This document shows positions 22,902 to 24,200 of a stretch of 24,200 nucleotides of DNA, piece after piece. Below the pieces are notes generated by a model. The model was not told the DNA's origin. It searched no databases and worked only from the letters and a program-made list of their open reading frames with translations. Position numbers and translations under genes: made by a program. Numbering within the stretch: position 1 is the first letter of the stretch; the number at the start of each line of letters is the position of its first letter. The stretch is from Muribaculaceae bacterium (lineage in GTDB: Bacteria; Bacteroidota; Bacteroidia; Bacteroidales; Muribaculaceae): the NCBI GenBank assembly GCA_009775195.1, contig VSPF01000016.1, forward strand, positions 1 to 24,200, in the 5' to 3' direction.

Positions 22902-23417
22902 ATGCTTGGTGAACGACTCGGTGTGCGCGACATAAGGCTCTTGTGTCACGCTTGCGTTGGTCATGATGGTGATACTGTAAAAGAGCAGTTGTATTTGCTT
23001 TTTTCTGACCCGGACGACAGGGTTGGATATAATGCCCTGTGGGTATTTACGCATTTGACTCGTTGCGATAGATTGTGGGTGTTACCCATGCGTTCTCGAT
23101 TGATAGACATGCTGTTGATTGAAAAGCATGATGGGAAAAGACGGCTCCTACTCACATTGCTCGAACAATTACCGCCTCACACCGAAGACTTCCGCACTGA
23201 TTTTTTTGATTACTGCCTGTCAAAAATCAACTCTACCGAACCGTATGCTATTCGCGCATTGTGCATGAAACAGGCTTTTGCACAATGTCGGTTATATCCC
23301 GACTTATTATTCGAGTTCGAAAACGAATTAGAAATAATGGAATATGGCGCACTACCGCCGGGCTTGAAATCAGCGCGTAGGAATATAGTGAATGAGATTG
23401 CTAAAATTAAGAAATAA
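22902..23417 (+). CDS. Hypothetical protein, all-helical (HEAT-repeat-like)
   Basis: No family is recognised with certainty. The product of 171 residues from ATG 22902 (177 if GTG 22884 is used) has no signal peptide or membrane span. Its helices are paired and contain leucines, as in HEAT/ARM-like solenoids: VKEQLYLLFSDPDDRVGYNA, then a helix around LWVFTHLTRC, then KRRLLLTLLEQLPPH and YAIRALCMKQAF. The ATG is preferred because of the order's bias for ATG and the weak -7-like box overlapping the GTG. A binding or scaffold role would be a guess. Its stop is 3 bp from the inverted-repeat element that follows. Confidence 0.7.
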   Translation: MLGERLGVRDIRLLCHACVGHDGDTVKEQLYLLFSDPDDRVGYNALWVFTHLTRCDRLWVLPMRSRLIDMLLIEKHDGKRRLLLTLLEQLPPHTEDFRTDFFDYCLSKINSTEPYAIRALCMKQAFAQCRLYPDLLFEFENELEIMEYGALPPGLKSARRNIVNEIAKIKK

Positions 23418-23420
23418 AAA

Positions 23421-23596
23421 GAGGGTGTATCAAAAAAGATATGAGATGGAGTCCTCGAAGAGGACGCAAAGGATTGATAATATGTCTTTGCGACCTCTCC
23501 GAGGTCATTTTATCGGAGGTGCGAGTCCCCGCCAATGATGGCGGGGTTAACCACAAAAGCGTCGTCTCCGACGACTTCTTATTTTGATACAGTCTC
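23421..23596. mobile_element. MITE-like 176-bp element with terminal inverted repeats and hairpins
   Basis: The ends are imperfect inverted repeats: GAGGGTGTATCAAAA (23421-23435) against the complement of the right end, GAGACTGTATCAAAA, with 13 of 15 identical. Inside are successive hairpins: GTCCTC/GAGGAC (23451-23465), GCAAAG/CTTTGC (23466-23491), GACCTC/GAGGTC (23492-23506), CCCCGCC/GGCGGGG (23527-23546) and GTCGTC/GACGAC (23561-23575). There is no coding frame. The GAG..TGTATCAAAA ends look like those of Bacteroidota transposons, so it may be a non-autonomous element moved by a transposase elsewhere. A target duplication is not clear. It fills the whole gap between two convergent genes and could act as a two-way terminator. 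Confidence 0.6.
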
Positions 23597-23601
23597 TTTG
23601 A

Positions 23602-24200
23602 TTATATTGTTACGGTATATGTCCCCGGAGCGTATTCTTTAGATTGAGTTTCTCCGGGTACGGTTACATCAGCCACCGTTCCTTCAGGAATTGTAAATTG
23701 CCATATCCATTTGTCGCCCTCGTAGCGCCAGTGGCTTTTTATTATACCCGACGCAGAGGTGTATTCGGCTTTGACAAATCCGAGGCGCTTGTCGGGTATT
23801 GGCTTCATGACTATGCGTTTGAAGCCCGGGTGAGCGGTATCTGTCGAAATGCCGGCAACGGTTTCCCACAGCCATTCGCAAACGCATCCGTAGGCGTAGT
23901 GGTTGAAGCTGTTCATGCCTTGCGGACCCATGCCTTTGTCGAGCATATAGCTGTTCCATCGTTCCCATATGGTGGTGGCACCATTGTCGACCGAGTAGAG
24001 CCAACTTGGATTATTACGTTGGAATAGGAGCTCGTAGGCAATGTCGGTCATGCCGTTTTCGGTAAGTGTGGGCATAAGTATCGATGTGCCTAAGAAGCCG
24101 GTTTGCAGACAGTTGCCATGAGCTGCGAAATTATCGCGTAGTCGGGCTATCATGTCGTCTTTTGCCTTGCCGTCGACGAGCCCTGTTTTCAGTGCAAACA
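23602..24200 (-). CDS. Alpha-L-rhamnosidase, GH78-like (C-terminal part, runs off window)
   Basis: The reading frame is open to the right edge, so only the last 199 or so residues are present; an internal ATG at 24153 is not the start. The segment HGNCLQTGFLGTS, then NGATTIWERWNSY (with the conserved glutamate of the (alpha/alpha)6 barrel), MNSFNHYAYGCVCEWLWE and PGFKRIVMKPIPDKRLGF, matches the catalytic-domain end and C-terminal beta-sandwich of bacterial rhamnosidases. These enzymes release rhamnose from plant glycans such as rhamnogalacturonan or from flavonoid glycosides. The end APGTYTVTI looks complete. Signal peptide and polysaccharide-locus context are outside the window. Confidence 0.87.
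   Translation of the reverse strand, partial: FALKTGLVDGKAKDDMIARLRDNFAAHGNCLQTGFLGTSILMPTLTENGMTDIAYELLFQRNNPSWLYSVDNGATTIWERWNSYMLDKGMGPQGMNSFNHYAYGCVCEWLWETVAGISTDTAHPGFKRIVMKPIPDKRLGFVKAEYTSASGIIKSHWRYEGDKWIWQFTIPEGTVADVTVPGETQSKEYAPGTYTVTI

Noticed and set aside
24151..24153. ATG as the start of the rhamnosidase gene
   Set aside because: The frame stays open to the window edge and the domain content begins in the middle of the catalytic barrel, so the gene is cut by the window rather than truncated.

Overview
This window looks like a chromosomal segment of an anaerobic gut-type member of the Bacteroidales (Bacteroidota). The basis is the recurring promoter form TTTG-N(18-21)-TAnnTTTG, the mostly absent Shine-Dalgarno sequences, the rseC-rnfBCDGEA and men gene orders, and secreted hydrolases and lipoproteins typical of that order. 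A closer placement, for example Muribaculaceae, is only a guess from codon flavour. No ribosomal RNA, CRISPR array, plasmid or phage genes are visible.

Layout, left to right. Bases 1-190 hold no gene. They carry a tandem 35-bp repeat with a degenerate third copy and a plus-strand hairpin terminator, which together resemble the outer end of an insertion sequence lying off the left edge. A tRNA-Lys(CTT) follows on the minus strand, with its own promoter (preceded by phased A-tracts) and terminator. Next, all on the minus strand, are the anaerobic class III ribonucleotide reductase nrdD-nrdG, transcribed from a consensus promoter, and the rseC-rnfB-C-D-G-E-A operon for the ferredoxin:NAD+ oxidoreductase (Rnf). 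The Rnf genes are packed with 1-14 nt overlaps or gaps of a few nt. Upstream of these, also minus, are a lipid A-type phosphoethanolamine transferase and an Omp85-like outer-membrane barrel protein whose reading frames overlap.

A divergent intergenic region (11569-11649) separates these from the plus-strand menaquinone cluster menD-menB-menC-menE. This cluster converts isochorismate to DHNA-CoA except for the final thioesterase step; menF, menH and menA are not in the window. It converges on a minus-strand block: a secreted choloylglycine-hydrolase-family (bile-salt-hydrolase-like) enzyme, an MBOAT O-acyltransferase, an exported probable barrel protein, a metallophosphoesterase lipoprotein and an M3 peptidyl-dipeptidase with a strong terminator. 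A tRNA-Ser(CGA) with promoter and terminator follows on the plus strand. The right end holds a small helical unknown, a 176-bp hairpin-rich element bounded by inverted repeats (MITE-like), and the C-terminal part of a GH78-type alpha-L-rhamnosidase running off the edge.

Taken together the core genes describe anaerobic respiration-linked energy conservation (Rnf plus menaquinone), anaerobic DNA precursor synthesis and host-gut-facing functions (bile-acid amide hydrolysis, lipid A or surface modification, plant-glycan rhamnose release). The most unusual items are the multi-hairpin inverted-repeat element at 23421-23596, a TGPT sequence in RnfD where flavinylation motifs normally read [ST]GAT, several genes whose promoter -7 box almost touches the start codon, and the left-edge repeat array.
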